From positions 186,001 to 250,000 of the forward strand of contig MKVF01000030.1 in assembly GCA_001899145.1 (NCBI GenBank): a DNA stretch of 64,000 nt. Direction: 5' to 3'. Numbering within the stretch: position 1 is the stretch's first letter; each line of letters opens with the position of its first letter. The notes under the pieces are model-generated. The model did not search any database and had not been told where the DNA came from. It saw only the letters and a list, made by a program, of their open reading frames with translations. Shown in pieces: positions 61,703-64,000 of this stretch. A program made the translations under genes and the position numbers. This stretch comes from Flavobacteriia bacterium 40-80. Lineage in GTDB: Bacteria; Bacteroidota; Bacteroidia; Flavobacteriales_D; Crocinitomicaceae.

Positions 61703-61734
61703 CAAAGCCCCGGAATTCCGGGGCTTTGTTTTTT
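61703..61734. terminator. Bidirectional terminator, perfect 26-nt palindrome
   Basis: 61703-61728 is a perfect inverted repeat (CAAAGCCCCGGAA with its complement, GAATTC at the centre), followed by a T run to 61734. It lies between the convergent coiled-coil and DUF4349 genes. Confidence 0.92.
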
Positions 61735-61743
61735 AAGCGAATA

Positions 61744-62622
61744 TTATTTCGCTTTTTTTCTTTTTCTAAACCATCGAATTGAAAAGAATAAACCTGTTGA
61801 AATAATAAGGAGCTGAGGCCATTTTGTTACTGACCAGAAGAAAAAATCGTTTATTTTCTTCCAGCCTTCTTTCGTGCTTTTCCAGAGGCGATTCTCTGAA
61901 TCAGCATCTTTCTGATGTGCCTTCTCTTTTTCACCGAACTGAATTTCAATAGTTGCTTCCTCAATGCGCTCGTCCATTTGGTTCAAAGTGCTTGTCTGCC
62001 CGTTAATTTCTTCTACCAGCGGTCGGATCCGCTCTTCGATTTCCAGAATTTCCTTAATGGAATTGGCGCGTTTCAGTAATTCCTGGTAACGTTGCAAATA
62101 TGCCTTTTTAGTTGATAGCAAGCTTACAGCTTCATAATACCGTTTGGTGACATTTTGTGTTTTGCTCGTAAATTGACGGACTTCAACACCTTCTGACTTT
62201 TCAACGGAACTCATGAATGCATCCGCTTTGTCTGTCGGAATTTTAATTTCCAGTGAGTGCTCGTGAGTGCTGTAATTTGAATAACGATGATAAATGATTC
62301 GTGCATTGAATTGCTTAACACGTTCCCGTAACAGCTGCAAAAAGACTTTGTGATCCGGAACAATATAACTTACGTCGATATCGCGGATAAGTTTTTCGGA
62401 AGAGGAGCTTTCCTGCTCAAAAGAATTGGAAACGACCGGAGGTAAGAATGCCGTTTGATCTTCCATAGGAATAGCTTCTTCCTCTATGGATTCCTCATAG
62501 TAATCAATCACCACTTGATTTAGTGGTTCTGAATTTTCATCAGTTACTGTTTTGTTTTGGGAGCAGCTTGTCAATACTATCAGTATAAACGCCACATGTA
62601 GAAGTTTGCCTGTTGTTTTCAT
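61744..62622 (-). CDS. DUF4349 family lipoprotein
   Basis: 292 residues. Lipobox VLTSC (about Cys20). The DUF4349 domain (about 75-285) has EKLIRDIDVSYIVPDHKVFLQLL, EHSLEIKIPTDKADAFMSSVEK, VTKRYYEAVSLLSTKKAYLQRYQELLKRANSIKEILEIEERI, ending in a C-terminal membrane helix (about 263-283) with a basic tail. The long helical hairpin (about 160-230) is typical. Function unknown. Confidence 0.88.
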   Translation of the reverse strand: MKTTGKLLHVAFILIVLTSCSQNKTVTDENSEPLNQVVIDYYEESIEEEAIPMEDQTAFLPPVVSNSFEQESSSSEKLIRDIDVSYIVPDHKVFLQLLRERVKQFNARIIYHRYSNYSTHEHSLEIKIPTDKADAFMSSVEKSEGVEVRQFTSKTQNVTKRYYEAVSLLSTKKAYLQRYQELLKRANSIKEILEIEERIRPLVEEINGQTSTLNQMDERIEEATIEIQFGEKEKAHQKDADSENRLWKSTKEGWKKINDFFFWSVTKWPQLLIISTGLFFSIRWFRKRKKAK

Positions 62623-62720
62623 AAGCCTGCGTTTTTCTGATGTAACGCTTTGGCCGTTGCTGATCGTATTTTGAAAGTCAGGACATTGATGGAACGGCTT
62701 GTTTCAATGCCTGAAAGATA

Positions 62721-62749
62721 CAAAAGATTGATTCTGAATCAATCTTTTG
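62721..62749 (-). terminator. Inverted repeat downstream of rlmD, possible terminator
   Basis: CAAAAGATTGATTC (62721-62734) and its exact complement (62736-62749) around a single T. It lies 41 nt after the rlmD stop. It has no long T run beyond the stem on the minus strand, so its role as terminator is only probable. Confidence 0.5.
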
Positions 62750-62789
62750 CAACTTCAGTGTATTTAATTTTAGTCAATCCGTTGATAGA

Positions 62790-64000
62790 CTATTCAAAAT
62801 CCGTATTGTAATTTTCTGTTTTTATGAATTTGGCAATGGCTTCAATGTGGCTGGTGTGTGGAAACTGATCGACAAATGACAGCTTTTCCAGCTGATAACC
62901 TGCTTTTATCAGTGTTTCCGTATCTCTTGCCTGTGTTGCCGGATTACAGGAGATATATACAATTCTGTCAGCTCCCAGTCGTATTACCTTTCGCAATGTT
63001 TTTGGAGCGATTCCGGCTCGTGGAGGATCCAGTACGATTGTTCCTATTTTACCTTCAAATTCCGGATACTGCAATAAAAATTTCCCAACGTCTGCCGCAT
63101 AAAATTCAACATCTTTGATTCCGTTTCGTTCTGCATTGAGTTTTGCGTCTTCGATGGCTTCTTCCACAATATCCACACCGATAATACGCACATCTTTTGC
63201 TCGCTGTGCCAATATCTGACCGATTGTTCCCGTACCGCAGAATAAGTCCATCACGACTTTCCTGGTGAGATCGTTGCCTTCAAAAACATAGTCCAGCGCT
63301 TTTGAATAGAGCTTTTCAGCACTTTTTGGATTGGTTTGGAAGAAGCTTTCCATGCTGATCTCGAATTTCAGGCCGAGCAATTCCTCTATAACCTTAGGCT
63401 CACCGAAAATGAGCGTATTTTCACCGTTCTCAATTTTTGCCCTGTCTGCAACATTGTCGTTGATGGTATGCTGAAAGCCGGCGATCTTCCCGGGAAGAAG
63501 ATCCTGCAGAAATTTTCCGAAAGCGGTTGCGTCAAACTTTTTTAAGTCGTTCGAAGAGGTAACCAGATTAATAAGAAGCTGGTTTTGATAAAACGATTTT
63601 CTTACGACAATATGCCTGAAAAAGCCTTCTTTTTTTGGGGGATGCCATGCCGGAAGGCTGGTTGATTTTAAATAATCCCTGATCTGGATCAGCTTTGTTT
63701 CAAACTCTTCGTCAAACAACCCCGAAGGTTTATTGAGGTTTTCTACCTTCCACCACGTTCCGCGTCGTTTAAAGCCGAGGGCGAAAGCGTCATCTTTTTC
63801 TTCTCCGGTATAAACATCGTGCTCAATGCAGGAAAAGCTGTATTCCATCTTATTGCGGTAATGGTAGTGTAAAGGAGAAGAAATAAATTCATCAAAAATC
63901 TCCGGAACATTCCGGATATTTCCAAGCTTGCGGTAAATGTCCTTTGTAGAAGAAGTTTTATACTCTTCCTGAATTTCAACGGGAACATACAAATACGGCG
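62790..64000 (-). CDS. rlmD: 23S rRNA (uracil(1939)-C(5))-methyltransferase RlmD (5' end beyond window)
   Basis: The reading frame is open to the window edge (403 codons seen), and the preceding N-terminal TRAM/Cys region is missing, so the gene is truncated only by the window. A TTG at 63992 is not the real start. Class I RNA m5U methyltransferase of the TrmA/RlmD group: YRNKMEYSFS, VVMDLFCGTGTIGQ (S-adenosylmethionine loop), GVDIVEEAIEDAKLNAERNG, IVLDPPRAGI, and YISCNPATQARD with catalytic Cys. It could also be the RlmCD type. Confidence 0.92.
   Translation of the reverse strand, partial: PYLYVPVEIQEEYKTSSTKDIYRKLGNIRNVPEIFDEFISSPLHYHYRNKMEYSFSCIEHDVYTGEEKDDAFALGFKRRGTWWKVENLNKPSGLFDEEFETKLIQIRDYLKSTSLPAWHPPKKEGFFRHIVVRKSFYQNQLLINLVTSSNDLKKFDATAFGKFLQDLLPGKIAGFQHTINDNVADRAKIENGENTLIFGEPKVIEELLGLKFEISMESFFQTNPKSAEKLYSKALDYVFEGNDLTRKVVMDLFCGTGTIGQILAQRAKDVRIIGVDIVEEAIEDAKLNAERNGIKDVEFYAADVGKFLLQYPEFEGKIGTIVLDPPRAGIAPKTLRKVIRLGADRIVYISCNPATQARDTETLIKAGYQLEKLSFVDQFPHTSHIEAIAKFIKTENYNTDFE

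Noticed and set aside
5036-64000. Possible tRNA, rRNA, CRISPR array or insertion sequence
   Set aside because: No cloverleaf-like stretch, repeat-spacer pattern, transposase or terminal inverted repeats could be recognised in the intergenic gaps.

Overview
The window reads as chromosomal DNA of a Bacteroidota bacterium, most likely order Flavobacteriales. The evidence is the Bacteroidota-type -7 promoter box TAnnTTTG before many genes, weak or absent Shine-Dalgarno sequences, type IX secretion (T9SS) signatures (a C-terminal sorting domain, a PorV/PorQ-family channel protein, a C25 peptidase), a fused SecDF, fused alpha/beta E1 dehydrogenases, and many Bacteroidota-typical secreted proteins and lipoproteins. 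A Fluviicola/Crocinitomicaceae-like origin is my guess from gene style, not proven. I see no rRNA, tRNA, CRISPR array, insertion sequence or prophage. Coding density is high and the content is mostly housekeeping plus cell envelope.

Layout. 1-4744 (minus): a compact envelope operon with an outer-membrane barrel protein, a fibronectin-type-III protein, an exported protein with a phage-tail-collar domain, and the first codons of a fourth exported protein cut by the window edge. 5036-15713 (plus): a DEAD-box-type helicase with motif II DEVD, a DUF4256 protein, a fused E1 2-oxoacid dehydrogenase, a small exported protein, uvrA with an M1 peptidase behind it, and a DUF6624-like protein. 15862-17040 (minus): an OmpA-family protein. 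17199-21513 (plus): a CLC/CBS transporter, a sulfur-flavoured group (thioredoxin, rhodanese lipoprotein, YeiH-type permease) and a DUF2490 protein. 21517-28312: a phosphodiesterase, meaB, an S4 protein, a LolA-like protein, holA-rsmE-DUF4159, a duplicated-domain lipoprotein and 3-hydroxybutyryl-CoA dehydrogenase.

28643-34462: a large T9SS-exported beta-helix/Ig-like surface protein, a small exported protein, a DUF2339 membrane protein and a small lipoprotein. 34493-36481: a GNAT enzyme and an unknown small gene facing an unknown gene plus nth; the divergent starts are only 11 nt apart. 36586-39516: a translationally coupled set of GT2 glycosyltransferase, HAD-IIIA phosphatase, MORN/YwqK-like protein and lipoprotein. 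39807-44652: secDF, a rhodanese and an orphan histidine kinase. 44644-50007 (minus): a lipoprotein, an ABC1/UbiB kinase, an unknown exported protein and a second fused E1.

50040-57931 (minus): a PafA-like phosphatase, a 1713-residue C25 peptidase and a PorV-like channel protein, tightly packed. 58047-61680 (plus): pssA, purS, an aldehyde dehydrogenase and a membrane-anchored coiled-coil protein. 61744-64000 (minus): a DUF4349 lipoprotein and rlmD, which runs off the window.

No obviously new defence or mobile system is present. The items I would look at first are the exported tail-collar operon, the PorV-like/C25/PafA block, the endonuclease III without iron-sulfur cysteines, the mutually embedded divergent promoters at 35.26 kb, and several genes whose -7 box sits so close to the ATG that their mRNAs should be leaderless.
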